Shown: one piece after another, positions 37,433 to 47,627 of the stretch
Position numbering within the stretch: position 1 is the first letter of the stretch
Layout of the letters: each line of letters starts with the position of its first letter
From: Lysobacterales bacterium
Lineage (GTDB): Bacteria > Pseudomonadota > Gammaproteobacteria > Xanthomonadales > Ahniellaceae
Reading direction: 5' to 3'
Assembly: GCA_016703225.1 (NCBI GenBank)
Contig: JADJCM010000003.1
Span: 124,001-188,000, forward strand
DNA length: 64,000 bases
The notes under the pieces: model-generated
Databases searched by the model: none
What the model saw: only the letters and a program-made list of their open reading frames with translations
What the model was told of the DNA's origin: nothing
Position numbers and translations under genes: made by a program

Positions 37433-39100
37433 CTATTCGAAGCCGTTGGCGAAGATCAGTCCGATCGAAGCCGAGATGTTGATCGTCCAGTCGCGGGTGT
37501 GTTCGAGCACACCGCCAGCCATGCTCGTGGGCAGGGTGCCGGTGGTGTCGGTCACGCGCAGGCGCAGCGTGCGCGTGGCCGGCGTGGCGGTGGCCTGATT
37601 GAACACGTGGCTGCTGCCGGTGGCGCCCGGGATCTCGACGCCATCGAGCAGCCATTGCCGCGTCACCGAGCCGAGCGTGGGCACCAGCACCGTGGCGCCG
37701 ACGCTGAGACTGTCGCCGGCGGTGTAGGCCACCGGGCCCGATGAGGGCGGCGATTCGGTTCCGGGTTCGATCAGGTCGATGCCGGCCGCCGGCGCGCCGA
37801 AGCCGCCGCTATACAGGCGCTTGACGTAGGCCGCCGCGCAGACCGGGCAGAAGGTGCTGCCGAGCGAACGCATCAGGCACATCGAATACGTCGGCCGATA
37901 CATGCCGGTGGTGAGGTAGCGTGCGCCCTCGAACAGGCCGGTGCCGGCGGTGCCCGGCGGCGTCGGAATCGGGATTGCCGGCGTCAGCAGCGGCGCCCAC
38001 TTGATCAGCGCCGGCGTGGTCTGGTTGGTGACATTGGCTTCGCAGGGCGGTGAGGTGATGTCACTGCAGGCCGGGAAGCCTGGGTAGGCCGAGGTGTATT
38101 CGTCGGCGAGCTTGGTGAAGCTGTGGCCGTATTCGTGGATCACCACCAGCGGCCCCGAGGCATTCGCCGAAGTCACCGCATAGCTGCCGCCGGCGCCGCC
38201 GTACACGCTGTCGTTCACGGTCACCAGGATGTGGTCCCAGTTCGCGTACGCAGCGGCTGCCGCCATGGTCTTGCTGGAACTGGTCGTCAGCAGGCGGTGG
38301 ATGTTGCTGGTGCAGAAGCGCGCGTCGAGCGCGGTGTCGCTGAACTGGCCGGCAAACGGATCAGTGCTGGCGGCACTGTCGGCGCAGCAGGCGAGGGTGC
38401 CGCATCCGGCCTGGTAGGGCGGATGGTCGGCGCCGGACTGGTTCGAGGTAACGAAGCCGGCGGTCCAGTTCACCAGGTTGGCGTAGTCCTCGTAGGGACT
38501 GACATTGAACATCGCGTCGTAGAGGTTCTGCGCATGGGTGGCGAAGGTCGCGGTTTGCGCTGCGGTGTAGCCATCGCCAAGCACCAGAATGTCGACGCGG
38601 TTGGCGGGTGGGCCGGTGTTCGGCGCACGTTGCAGTTCGACCTGCGCCTCGATGCCGGCGAGCGGCAGTCGCGCCGCATCGCGCGCCAGCGCTTCGAGAT
38701 CGAACACGCGGCCATCGTCCAGTTCGATCGCATCGGCCGCGGCCACCGGCAGGCGCAGCAGGAAACTGTTCTCGGTCGTCGCCGGCAGCGGCCGCATTTC
38801 GAGGTGCAGGTCGCCGTGCTCGGGATCGCGCGCGAACTCGGCGCGCAGCAGCGGACGTTCGACGCGGCGCTCGGCACCGGCCACGCCGGCGCGCAGCGGT
38901 CGGTAACTCAGTTCGGCGGCATCGTCGCTCGGTTCCGGTGCGGCGTCGGCGGCGCGCTCGACGCGCGCGTAGAACACCGGTTGCGCGGGTTGTCCCGGCT
39001 CGCCGGCGAACACGATGTAGTGGGTCGATTCAGCGCCGACGCCGGCGCTGAACAGCGTGCCCAGGACGATGCCGGCAATGCCGGCGATGCGCAGGTTCAT
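37433..39100 (-). CDS. Secreted IgA-peptidase M64-type metalloprotease
   Basis: 555 residues with a signal peptide (MNLRIAGIAGIVLGTLFSAG to GA) and GAGGAG upstream of the ATG. An N-terminal beta domain of about 150 residues precedes the M64 core: VDILVLGDGYTAAQ, VSPYEDYANLVNW, and the zinc site VVIHEYGHSFTKLADEY (HExxH with a downstream acidic ligand). Many cysteines in the core suggest an extracytoplasmic location. A beta-sandwich-like C-terminal domain ends exactly in IFANGFE, similar to VFADGFE at the end of the GH44 protein. It converges on the phosphoesterase gene with 4 bases between. Confidence 0.85.
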   Translation of the reverse strand: MNLRIAGIAGIVLGTLFSAGVGAESTHYIVFAGEPGQPAQPVFYARVERAADAAPEPSDDAAELSYRPLRAGVAGAERRVERPLLRAEFARDPEHGDLHLEMRPLPATTENSFLLRLPVAAADAIELDDGRVFDLEALARDAARLPLAGIEAQVELQRAPNTGPPANRVDILVLGDGYTAAQTATFATHAQNLYDAMFNVSPYEDYANLVNWTAGFVTSNQSGADHPPYQAGCGTLACCADSAASTDPFAGQFSDTALDARFCTSNIHRLLTTSSSKTMAAAAAYANWDHILVTVNDSVYGGAGGSYAVTSANASGPLVVIHEYGHSFTKLADEYTSAYPGFPACSDITSPPCEANVTNQTTPALIKWAPLLTPAIPIPTPPGTAGTGLFEGARYLTTGMYRPTYSMCLMRSLGSTFCPVCAAAYVKRLYSGGFGAPAAGIDLIEPGTESPPSSGPVAYTAGDSLSVGATVLVPTLGSVTRQWLLDGVEIPGATGSSHVFNQATATPATRTLRLRVTDTTGTLPTSMAGGVLEHTRDWTINISASIGLIFANGFE

Positions 39101-39144
39101 GGCGCAGGCTCCTCTCGGTCGGGAGCCCAAGCGTACCCGGAGGA

Positions 39145-39769
39145 TCAGAGCAGCGAAACGCCGGTCTTCTCGCGCAGTTCCTCGACGCTGACGCCCGGTG
39201 CGGTCTCGACCAGCTTCAAGCCCTGCGGTGTCACGTCCATCACCGCGAGTTCCGTGATGATGCGATTGACCACGCCGACGCCGGTCAGCGGCAGCGTGCA
39301 CTGCGGCAGGATCTTGTGTTCGCCGCCCTTGGCGGTGTGTTCCATCAGCACCACCACGCGCTTCACGCCCGCGACCAGGTCCATCGCGCCGCCCATGCCC
39401 TTGACCATCTTGCCCGGCACCATCCAGTTGGCAAGGTCGCCCTGGTGCGTCACCTGCATCGCGCCGAGGATGGTGACGTCGATGTGGCCGCCGCGGATCA
39501 TCGCGAACGAATCATGGCTGCCGAAGTAACTGGCGCCTTCGCGCGGTGACCGTCTGCTTGCCGGCGTTGATCAGGTCGGCATCGACTTCAGCCTCGGTCG
39601 GGAACGGGCCGATGCCGAGCAGGCCGTTTTCGCTCTGCAGCCACACGTCCATGCCCTCGGGAATGAAGTTCGCGACCAGCGTCGGCAGGCCGATACCGAG
39701 GTTCACATACGCGCCGTCGGAAAGTTCTTTCGCGGCGCGCTGCGCCATTTCATCGCGGGTCCAGGGCAT
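39145..39769 (-). CDS. scoB: 3-oxoacid CoA-transferase subunit B (one frameshift)
   Basis: Transfers CoA between succinyl-CoA and acetoacetate-type 3-oxoacids together with subunit A. The first frame (from 39769) reads MPWTRDEMAQRAAKELSDGA to INAGKQTVTA and contains the catalytic glutamate in SENGLLGIGPFP. The second continues MIRGGHIDVTILGAMQVTHQ to the stop at 39145. One base is missing near 39540-39547, where GAREGASYFGSHDSFA would be expected. The combined length of about 208 residues is normal. It is separated from scoA by an inserted two-gene module on the same strand. Confidence 0.88.
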
Positions 39770-39778
39770 GTCGATTCC

Positions 39779-40027
39779 TCATGGTTTGTTGGGCCAATGT
39801 GCATGTGCGAGGAGCGCGTCCTCCGGGAGTTCGTCGCCGTACATGCGCTTTGCGAACGCGAATCGCCGTTCGATCGCTGACAGGTCCGGCGGCAACGATG
39901 CGTCGATGATCGAGCGCGCGACCTCGAACATCTCGGCGGCAGCCAGCATTCTCTCTTCCGGACTCATCGCGAGATGCCTGGCATGCACCATTGCCGCGAT
40001 CGCGGGACTGGTGTCGATCACGCCCAT
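39779..40027 (-). CDS. Small protein paired with the nucleotidyltransferase, possible antitoxin
   Basis: 82 residues (MGVIDTSPAIAAMVHARHLA, then MSPEERMLAAAEMFEVARSI, then DLSAIERRFAFAKRMYGDEL). I recognise this SPEER, MFE-x-AR, RR-x-YG pattern as a recurrent small protein found beside nucleotidyltransferase-fold genes, but no activity is established to my knowledge. It overlaps the nucleotidyltransferase stop by 10 bases and lies 9 bases before scoB, so it is in a tight transcription unit. A role as partner or antitoxin of the nucleotidyltransferase is an inference from position only. Confidence 0.6.
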   Translation of the reverse strand: MGVIDTSPAIAAMVHARHLAMSPEERMLAAAEMFEVARSIIDASLPPDLSAIERRFAFAKRMYGDELPEDALLAHAHWPNKP

Positions 40028-40558
40028 GCCGCCTCCAGTGCAACGGCGACGCCGAGTCGCGGCGCCCAACGATGCAGATACTCGCGGTCGACATCGCCCT
40101 GCGCCAGTGCCCGCACATCGCGGCGCTGCAGTTCCGAGTTGCTTTCCAGCGCCCATACGAGCTTGGACAGGATGAGGTCTTCGCGACTCGCGATCCAGAG
40201 ATCGACGGTGCCGAATCGGACTGCATGGCGGCGCGCGAATTCCTCGCGACGATAGTCGTCGTTCTTGCGCACGATCAGATCGACCTTGATGGCGCTGTCG
40301 AGGTGCATCAGGTTGAACATGCGTTGCTGCGCAACGGCAGCACGAGCATCATCGCAATCGAGGTAGAAATCGGCGGCGAAGGCGTTCAATAGCGTCGGCA
40401 CCTGGTCTGCCGACAAGGCGACGACAAAGGTCAAGATCGCGCGTCATTCTCGGCGTGGTGTAGAACGCCATCGCGAACGAACCGGTCAGCATGTAGTCGA
40501 TGCCGGCTTGCCGCAGGCGCTCGTCGACGATGCGCAGCACGTCAAATTCGTTGAGCAT
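40018..40558 (-). CDS. Nucleotidyltransferase-fold protein (AbiEii/DUF6036-like; one frameshift)
   Basis: The first frame reads MLNEFDVLRIVDERLRQAGI, then YMLTGSFAMAFYTTPRMTRD, with GS and RD-x-D as the nucleotidyltransferase signature. An extra C near 40435 shifts the frame, after which it continues FVVALSADQVPTLLNAFAAD and DLIVRKNDDYRREEF to 40018. Joined, it gives about 180 residues, a typical small MNT-like protein. Together with the 82-residue gene it forms a module sitting exactly between scoA and scoB, with 15- and 9-base junctions. A toxin-antitoxin role is possible but unproven. Confidence 0.7.
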
Positions 40559-40573
40559 GCTGCGTCGCTCCGC

Positions 40574-41311
40574 TCAACCTGCCCGCACCGTGCGCTGTTC
40601 GATGCGTTTCTCCGGCGTCGCATTCAACACGATGCGGTCGACGTAGATGCCGGGCAGGTGGACGTGGTCGGGATCGATCGCGCCGGTCTCGACGATCTGT
40701 TCGACCTCGGCGACGCAGACCTTTCCCGCCATCGCGCAGGCCGGGTTGAAGTTGCGCGCGGTCCTGCGGAACACCAGGTTGCCGCTGCGGTCCGCCTTCC
40801 AGGCCTTGACCAGCGCGACGTCGGCCTTGAGCGCGGTTTCGAGCACGTACCAGTGGCCGTCGGGGAACTGCCGCGTTTCCTTGCCGTCAGCGACGATGGT
40901 GCCGTAACCGGTGCGGGTGAAGAACGCGGGAATGCCGGCGCCGCCGGCGCGCAGGCGCTCGGCCAGCGTGCCTTGCGGGTTGAACTCGAGTTCGAGTTCG
41001 CCGGAAAGGTACTGGCGCTCGAACTCCTTGTTCTCGCCGACGTAGGACGAAATCATCTTGCGGATCTGCCGCGTGCTGAGCAGTTGCCCGAGCCCGAAGC
41101 CATCGACGCCGGCGTTGTTCGAGATCGCGGTCAGGCCCTTGACGCCGGTATCGCGCAGCGCCGCGATCAGCGCCTCGGGAATGCCGCACAGGCCGAAGCC
41201 GCCGACCGCGAGCGTCTGGCCATCCGCAACCAGATCACGCAGCGCCGTGGCCGCATCCGGATACACCTTCGATTTGCCGCGCGTGGGCGCAGCCTGCGTC
41301 GCTTCCGACAT
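40574..41311 (-). CDS. scoA: 3-oxoacid CoA-transferase subunit A
   Basis: 245 residues. SCOT alpha-subunit motifs: VGGFGLCGIPEALIAALR (CoA-binding glycine loop), SNNAGVDGFGLGQLL, ISSYVGENKEFERQYLSGEL and GIPAFFTRTGYGT. It works with subunit B (39145-39769) to activate acetoacetate-type acids for ketone-body or branched-chain catabolism. It is one of the few genes of the 39-53 kb stretch with an unbroken frame. Normally scoB follows directly; here a nucleotidyltransferase module intervenes. Confidence 0.93.
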   Translation of the reverse strand: MSEATQAAPTRGKSKVYPDAATALRDLVADGQTLAVGGFGLCGIPEALIAALRDTGVKGLTAISNNAGVDGFGLGQLLSTRQIRKMISSYVGENKEFERQYLSGELELEFNPQGTLAERLRAGGAGIPAFFTRTGYGTIVADGKETRQFPDGHWYVLETALKADVALVKAWKADRSGNLVFRRTARNFNPACAMAGKVCVAEVEQIVETGAIDPDHVHLPGIYVDRIVLNATPEKRIEQRTVRAG

Positions 41312-41448
41312 CGCATCCTCCGTCTTGAGGGTGCGATCTTACCCGCTTGCCCGCGAATTCCAGCCGTACCTTCGGGCAGGGGGCGGACGCACGAAACAAA
41401 GGCCCGGCACAACGCCAGGTGGCGCCGTGCCGGGCCTCGAAGCCAAGA

Positions 41449-42651
41449 TCAGTACTTGTATTCGAGCGACAGCCAGATCTTGTCGGCGTCGGTCGAGTAG
41501 CCGTCGGCATCGTAGCTGGCGAACTTGGCCATCGCGGTGAAGCGGGTCAGGAACGGGTAGCTGAGCGAGGCGTCCCACTCGATCCGTAGTCGGCATGGCC
41601 GTGGTCGGCTTCGTACTGGTGGTAGGGAAGCGACCCACTGCAGCTTGCCGACCGGGCCATTGAAGCTGACGAAGGTATCGACCAGGCCGTTGACTGGCGT
41701 GGCCAGGAACTTGTCGGCCCAGCCGTTGAAGGCGTGCAGGGTCGCCAACGGGGTCTGGAAGGCATAGTGGCCATCGCCGCCGAGCTGTTCGCGGCCGAAC
41801 TTGCCGGTGTAGGCGCCGCGCGACGCGCCGAGTTCGGTCAGGTAGTAGTCGGCATCGATGATGTCTGCGCCGTTGCGCCAGTCACCCTGCTGCGCGAACT
41901 CCAGCGCGTACACCAGCTTCCACGGTTCGGACAGCGGGTGCGCACCAGCGAAGCGAACGCCCAGCGTCTTGTTCGAGGTCAGCGGCAAATCGGCGTTGTC
42001 GACGAGGTAGCCGTAGGCGGTGAGGGTGCCGGAGGCGTAGGTCTGCGAAGCGTTCAGCAGGTGCCCGGCGACGTTGTATTCGGCCGACAGCGGGTTCGGA
42101 TGCTCGTTGCCGAAGATGCGCTGCACGTCATCGATGAAGCTGTAGCGGAACATGCCGCTCGTGCCGACCTTCTGGTTCAGCGTGAACGCGTCGTAGGTCT
42201 GCTCGTTCTGGCGCCAGCCGACATTGCCGATGAAGCGGGCGTTGTCGAGGATGATGCGCTGGCGTCCGGCGATGAGCTGCGTGCCCTTGCCGGAATCCCA
42301 GGCCACATAGGCCTGGTTCCATTCGCTGCCCTCGGGGTCGGCGACCACCGGGTACTGGGTGCGGCCATTGCCTGTCGAGTTGTAGCTCTCGTCGAGGTCG
42401 CGCACGTCTTCCAGTTCGGCGAACAGGGTGAAACCGTGCCACGGGGCGGTCTTGTAGCCGAGGCGGTTGCGCAGGGTCACGGCGCTCGCGTCGCGGGTGA
42501 TGGCGTCGTCATCGACGCCTTCATAGCGGACGCGCGAGTCGAGGTTGAACTTGCCGCCGATCAGCGCGTCGCCCAGGAGGCGGGTTCTTCGGCGTGCACG
42601 CAAGCAGCGGCCATGGCCAGCGGCAGCAGGGCCAGTCGGGGAAATACGCAT
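41449..42651 (-). CDS. Alginate-export-type outer membrane porin (several frame breaks)
   Basis: About 400 residues after correction. From ATG 42651 the signal peptide is only readable by changing frame (ALLPLAMAAACVHAEEPASW). The main frame then runs from ALIGGKFNLDSRVRYEGVDD through HGFTLFAELEDVRDLDESYN and GRQRIILDNARFIGNVGWRQ to the C-terminal SLEYKY, an aromatic end typical of outer-membrane barrels. A second break lies near 41580-41640, where another frame reads YHQYEADHGHADYGS. The alternating-strand pattern and the RQRI-x-LDN region fit alginate-export (AlgE-like) porins. The natural substrate is unknown. It lies 130 bases downstream of nirS on the same strand. Confidence 0.75.
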   Translation of the reverse strand: MRISPTGPAAAGHGRCLRARRRTRLLGDALIGGKFNLDSRVRYEGVDDDAITRDASAVTLRNRLGYKTAPWHGFTLFAELEDVRDLDESYNSTGNGRTQYPVVADPEGSEWNQAYVAWDSGKGTQLIAGRQRIILDNARFIGNVGWRQNEQTYDAFTLNQKVGTSGMFRYSFIDDVQRIFGNEHPNPLSAEYNVAGHLLNASQTYASGTLTAYGYLVDNADLPLTSNKTLGVRFAGAHPLSEPWKLVYALEFAQQGDWRNGADIIDADYYLTELGASRGAYTGKFGREQLGGDGHYAFQTPLATLHAFNGWADKFLATPVNGLVDTFVSFNGPVGKLQWVASLPPVRSRPRPCRLRIEWDASLSYPFLTRFTAMAKFASYDADGYSTDADKIWLSLEYKY

Positions 42652-42781
42652 GAGTGGAATCCTCAAGTTTGAAACGGTTCGGCTTGCGCCTTTCCTGAAG
42701 CGCGTCGCGACGCGACTCAGGAAAGGCGACCGCGCGTTCTTCCTCCCCCTTGAGGGAGAGGGGAGAACACCAGTCATCCGA

Positions 42782-44871
42782 TCAGTAGATGTCGTTCGCG
42801 GTGTTGAACACGTTGAACTTGCCGGTCGGCGTGATCAGGGTCGGTCCCTTGATCACCTTCTTCAGCTTCAGCGTCTTGTCGTTGATCACGACGATCGCCG
42901 ATTCTTCCTTGGAACCACTCCACACCGAGAACCACACTTCGTCGCCGGCCTGGTTGTATTCCGGCTGCACGACGCGCTTCGGGCCCAGGCCGAGCTTGGC
43001 CCACTCGGCGATCGGCAGCACCTTGTAGCCGGCGGCGAGGTTGTTGATGTTGAACACGGCGATGCTCTGGCTGGCCTTCGGATCGGGGTTCAGCGTGGTA
43101 TCGACATAGAGGTGCGTCGACTTCGGATGGGTCTTGACGAACAGCGAACCGCCGCCCTGGCCCTTGAGCACTTCGACTGCCTTCCAGGCGTGCTCCTTGT
43201 GGCCTTCCGGATCGGTGGCGATCAGCGTCACCTTCTCGTTGCCGAGCGCCGAGGTGGCCCAGACCGGGCCGAAGGTCGGATGGTTGAAGTTGGCGCCGCG
43301 ACCCGGATGCGGGATCTTGTCGGCGTCGACCAGCGCGACCATCTTGCGTTCCTTCGAGTCGACCACGGCGATCTTGTTCGACTGGTTCGCGGCGGTGATG
43401 AAGTAGCGGTGGGTGACATCCCAGCCGCCGTCATGCAGGAAGCGCGCGGCGTCGAGCGTGGTCACCGACAGGTTGTCGAGATCTTCGTAGTTCACCAGCA
43501 GGATGCGGCCGGTTTCCCTTGACGTTGACGATGAACTCCGGGTGCTCGTGGCTGGCGACGATCGCCGCGACGCGCGGTTCCGGGTGATATTCCTGGGTAT
43601 CGACGGTCATGCCGCGGGTCGAGACGATCTTCTTCGGCTCCAGGGTCGGACCGTCCATGATCACGAATTGCGGCGGCCAGTAGGCACCGGCGATCGCAAG
43701 CTTGTCTTCAAAGCCCTTGTACTTCGAGGTCTCGACCGAGCGTGCTTCCAGGCCGATCTTGATCTCGGCGACGATCTGCCGGCGGGTTCATCCACAGATC
43801 GATCAGATCGATCTTGGCGTCGCGGCCGATGGTGTACGCATAACGCCGTGAGTGCGACGGACGCGTGATGTGCACCGCATAGCCGGTCGTCAGGGTATTG
43901 ACGAGTTCCTTGGTGTCGCCGTCGATGATCGCGATTTCGCCGGCATCACGCAGGGTGACGACGAAGAAATTGTCGATGTTGCGGCTGTGCATCGGCTTGG
44001 TCGGGCGCTCCGATTCCGGAACCAGCACCTTCCAGCTCTCCTTCATCTCCTTCATGCCCCACTCCGGCGGTGCCGGCGGTTCGTGCTGGAGGAAGCGGGC
44101 CATGATGTCGACCTCAGCCGCGGTCAGCGCACCCGAGGTACCCCAGTTCGGCATGCCTGCGGGCGAGCCGAAGTTGATCAGCGCCTTCAGGTAGTCGGTG
44201 CCCTTGGCACGGGTGATGTCCGGGGTCAGCGGCTTGCCGGTTGCGCCCTTGCGCAACACGCCGTGGCAACCGGCGCAACGCTCGAAGAAGATCTGGGTGG
44301 GCGCGGTTGAACTCGGTCTCGACAGCGAGGGCGCGCCCGGGCTGACGATCATCTTGACGTCCTTCGACTTCACCGACGACGGCGCGCCCTGATAGCCCTG
44401 CTCGCTCTGCTTGGTGCCGACGTGGCGTTCGCCCTGGGCCGGGTCGCTGCTGACCGCGAGGTCTTGCGTGCCGCAGCCACGTCCTTCTTCGACACCACCT
44501 GGCCATTGTTGCCCCAGCTGGCGGATGAAGGTGACGATATTGGCGACCTCGTCATCGCTGAGGTGGCTCATCGCCGGCATCACGCCGTTGAACTTGTTGC
44601 CGTTGACGGTGATCTCGCCGCTGATGCCCTTGAGGATCGAGGCAACGACCATCTGCTTGTCGTTCTTGGTCAGGAAGTCGGAACCGGCGAGCGGCGGGAA
44701 GGCGCCGGCCATGCCGGTGCCTCGGGCTGATGGCAGGCTGCGCACTGGCCAGGAAGGCGGCCTTGCCCGCTTCCAGGCCCTGCTTGGGCAGCCGCTCGTT
44801 GGCGACGTCATCCGCTGCAACCGCGCCGCTCAGAGCGAGCGCGAGCCACAGCAGGGGGTGGTTTTACGCAT
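42782..44871 (-). CDS. nirS: Cytochrome cd1 nitrite reductase with an extra N-terminal cytochrome c domain (several frame breaks)
   Basis: Periplasmic reduction of nitrite to nitric oxide in denitrification. ATG 44871 has AGGAG upstream and opens a signal peptide (LLWLALALSGAVAADDVA after a frame correction). First heme site: CAACH at about 44740 in a shifted frame. Second: FFERCAGCHGVLRKG at about 44280. The d1 propeller follows: MHSRNIDNFFVVTLRDAGEI, MTVDTQEYHPEPRVAAI, GGWDVTHRYFITAANQSNK, HPGRGANFNHP, ending FNVFNTANDIY. Breaks near 44850, 44740, 44480, 43790 and 43515 are single-base changes; for example, an extra G in AAGGGAAACC at 43515 restores VKETGRILLVNY. Total about 695 residues, longer than usual because of the first cytochrome domain. 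Confidence 0.9.
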
Positions 44872-44949
44872 GGCGTTCTCCTGGTTTTGATGAATCGGGG
44901 CGGCTGGTTCCCGCATGCGCGCAGGTTCCTTGCGTGGGCTTATTGCACA

Positions 44950-44963
44950 TTGACGTGGGTCAA
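44950..44963. promoter_or_regulatory. FNR/DNR-type box 1 between nirS and the TonB receptor gene
   Basis: TTGACGTGGGTCAA is a perfect two-fold site of the form TTGAC-N4-GTCAA, matching the FNR-family consensus TTGAT-N4-ATCAA. It is centred 85 bases before the nirS start codon and 93 bases before the receptor start codon. Confidence 0.7.
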
Positions 44964-44981
44964 CTGGCGAACCGGTCCAAA

Positions 44982-44995
44982 CTGACTTTGGTCAA
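44982..44995. promoter_or_regulatory. FNR/DNR-type box 2, positioned for the TonB receptor promoter
   Basis: CTGACTTTGGTCAA fits the FNR-family consensus with one mismatch in the left half. A site centred at 44988.5 would put a class II -10 hexamer at 45018-45023, where TAAGGT is found. Confidence 0.55.
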
Positions 44996-45049
44996 CAGAT
45001 TGCGGCCGGGTCGCGCGTAAGGTGCGCGCATCCCTTTGGAGCAACAAGA

Positions 45050-47312
45050 ATGCGTCGCAATTCACTGGCTATCGCCATCACCCTAGTTTTCGCCCAGCCC
45101 GCGTTCGCCGCCGATCCTGCAGCGTCGTCCACGCCGCGCAAGCTGCAGTCCGTGGTCGTGGTCGCAAGCCGCGTCGAACAGCCGGTCGGAGAGATTGCCG
45201 GCTCGGTCGCGCTGATCGAGCGCGAGCGCATCGAGACCCGCCTGATCCGCGACATCCGCGATCTCGCGCGCTACGACGCCAGCCTCAGCGTCAACGAGGA
45301 CGCCAGCCGCTTCGGTGCCCAGGGCTTCGCGATCCGCGGGCTCGAAGGCAACCGCGTCGCAGTCGAACTCGATGGCGTGCCGCTCGGCGATGGCTTCTCG
45401 GTCGGCAGCTTCTCGCGCAGGGCGCAACCTGGTCGATCCGGAGTTGCTGGAGCGGGTCGAGTTCCTGCGCGGCCCGGCATCGAGCCTGTACGGATCGGAC
45501 GCACTCGCGGGTGTGGTCGCCATGCGTACCCGAGATCCCGGCGATCTGCTCGCCGAAGGCAGCGGAGACGTCTTCGTCGGATCGCGCATCACCCACGATT
45601 CGCGCGACGCCTCGACCGCGGTGAGCGCTTCGACCGCGACCGTGCTCGGCGGCTGGCAGATGCTGCTGAGCGCGAACCAGCGCCAGGAGCACGAGCGCGA
45701 CAACCTGCGCGCAGCGGCGGCCTGCAATCGAACCCGGCCGAGGGCGACGAACGCTTCGTGCTGGCCAAGTTGATCCACGATGACATCGTTCCCGGTCGCC
45801 TGAGCTTCGGCTTCGATGGCTACCGTGCCGAAGTCGAGACCGATGTGCGTTCCTTGGTCAATGGCCCCGGCCAGTACGCGAGCACCACCGCGATGCGGGC
45901 CGATGATCGCGAGAGCCGCGGCCGCGCCTCGCTGGCCTGGAGCGGCGAGTCTGGCGGCAGCGTGTTCCGCAGCTGGAACCTGATGGGCTACGTGCAGCGT
46001 TCCGAGATCGAGCAGGACACGCTGCAGGACCGCCGCGGCGCGACGCCGAGCGCCGCGGCAACGCGCCGCCTGCGCGAGTTCCGCTTCGACACGCAGCAGG
46101 TCGGTCTCGAAGGGCTGGTCGCGGGCGAGGCGCAGTCCGGCGCGCTCGCGCACCGCTACGTGCTCGGTTTCGACTTTGCGCGCACCGCGCTCGAAGAGTC
46201 GCGCAACGGTTCGGAGACCAACCTCGCGACCGGCGTCAGCTTGCCGGTGATCCTCGGCGAACGCCTGCCGGTGCGCGACTTTCCGAATTCAACCGTGCAG
46301 GAACTCGGCGTCTACGCGCAGGACGAGATCGGTTTCGGCGAGCGCTGGTTTTTGATCCCGGCGCTGCGTCTGGACCGCTATCGCACCGATGCCGATCCCG
46401 ACGCGATGTGGCTGGCCGACAACCCGAGCACTGCGGTCGTGGACAGCACCGAACACAGTGTCACGCCGAAGCTTGGTCTGCGCTACGCCGCGAGCGAGTC
46501 GCTCGGCCTGTTCGCGCAATACGCGCGTGGCTTCCGCGCGCCGCCGTTCTCCGACGTCAACATCGGCCTGAACATCCCCGCGTTCGGCTACAGCGCCATT
46601 CCGAACCCGGACCTGCGCCCCGAGCGCAGCCACGGTTTCGAGATCGGCGCGCGCTGGTCGGGCGAGCAGGCGAACGCCGAGATCGCGCTGTACGACAACC
46701 GCTACCGCGACCTGATCGAGTCACGCGTGAACCTCGGTCGCGACCCGCAGAGCGGGCTGCTGGTGTTCCAGTCGCAGAACCGCGATCGCGCGCGCATCCA
46801 TGGCATCGAGCTGTCCGGTGACGCCAGCCTGGCCGCGGTCGGGCTTGACGCCTACAGCACGACCTGGTCGGCGAGCTGGTCGAAGGGCGAAGACACCCAG
46901 CGCAACCTGCCCTTGAACACGATCGATCCGGCGCGCCTGGTGCTCGGGCTCGCTCGCGACAGCGGCGATGGTCGTCATCGCGTCGAGCTGCTCGGTCGCT
47001 TCGCGGCGGGCAAGGATGATCTGGATACGTCCGCGGCGCGCTGTTCGCGACGCCGGGCTACGGCGTGTTCGATCTGTTCTGGCACTTTGATGCGACCGAC
47101 TGGATGCGCGTCGATGCCGGCATCAGCAACCTCGGCGACCGTCGCTACTGGCAGTGGAGCTCGGTGCGCGGATTCGCGCCGGACGCGCGCGAGTCGACCT
47201 GGCGACGCAGTCCGGGCGATCGTTCATGGTCTCGTTCCGGATCGGGGTTGATCGGGCGCGATGTGATTGGGTCGCGATGATGAATCGCGCCGTTGTGATG
47301 GTGAAGCGGTGA
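45050..47312 (+). CDS. TonB-dependent heme/hemoglobin-type receptor (several frame breaks)
   Basis: About 740 residues after correction. Signal peptide MRRNSLAIAITLVFAQPAFA, then the TonB-box region (LQSVVVVASRVEQP), then plug strings DIRDLARYDASLSV, RFGAQGFAIRGLEGNRV and LRGPASSLYGSDALAGVV, typical of the TonB-hemoglobin/hemin receptor family. The barrel includes FAQYARGFRAPPFSDVN and LRPERSHGFEIGARW. Frames break near 45418 (the piece 45420-45715 reads in another frame), 45715, 47035 and 47210. The end is uncertain because the gene runs into the repeat array; the best frame (RSFMVSFRIGV) stops at 47312. It is divergent from nirS and shares the FNR-type boxes. Confidence 0.82.
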
Positions 47313-47480
47313 CGAATCGCGCGGTTGTGATTGGGCCGCGGTGATGGATCGCACCGTTGTGGGGTGTCGCGGTGATGGATCGCGCCGTTGTGGGCGTGTC
47401 GCGGTGATGAATCGCGCCGTTGTGGGGGTGTCGCGGTGATGGATCGCGCCGTTGTGGGTGTGTCGCGGTGATGGATCGCG
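47250..47480. repeat. Imperfect tandem array of ~31-33-base units
   Basis: About six to seven units of the type ATCGCGCCGTTGTG followed by GGTGTGTCGCGGTGATGG. They start inside the 3' end of the receptor gene and run up to the REP pair. The ATCGCGCCGTTG half matches one arm of the GTAG-type REP that ends the array at 47474-47500. Confidence 0.75.
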
Positions 47481-47627
47481 CCGTTGCCGGCGCTCCTACA
47501 AACGGCCTCGACGCCGCGCGCTGTTTTGTAGGAGCGCCGGCAACGGCGCGATGCTCTTACGCCGGCAACGGCGCGATGCTCTTACGCCGGCCACGGCGCG
47601 ATGCTCTTACGCCGGCCACGGCGCGAT
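47474..47627. repeat. Head-to-head GTAG-type REP pair with three tail units
   Basis: The minus-strand REP at 47474-47500 and the plus-strand REP at 47527-47552 are perfect mirror images (TGTAGGAGCGCCGGCAAC and its complement), separated by 26 bases. After the plus unit come three 25-base copies (47553-47577, 47578-47602, 47603-47627) starting GCTCTTACGCCGGC and ending GCGCGAT. Each can form a hairpin. The cluster lies between convergent genes. Confidence 0.8.

Noticed and set aside
47250..47627. CRISPR array
   Set aside because: Units vary in length and sequence, have no spacers of constant size, and no cas genes are in the window.
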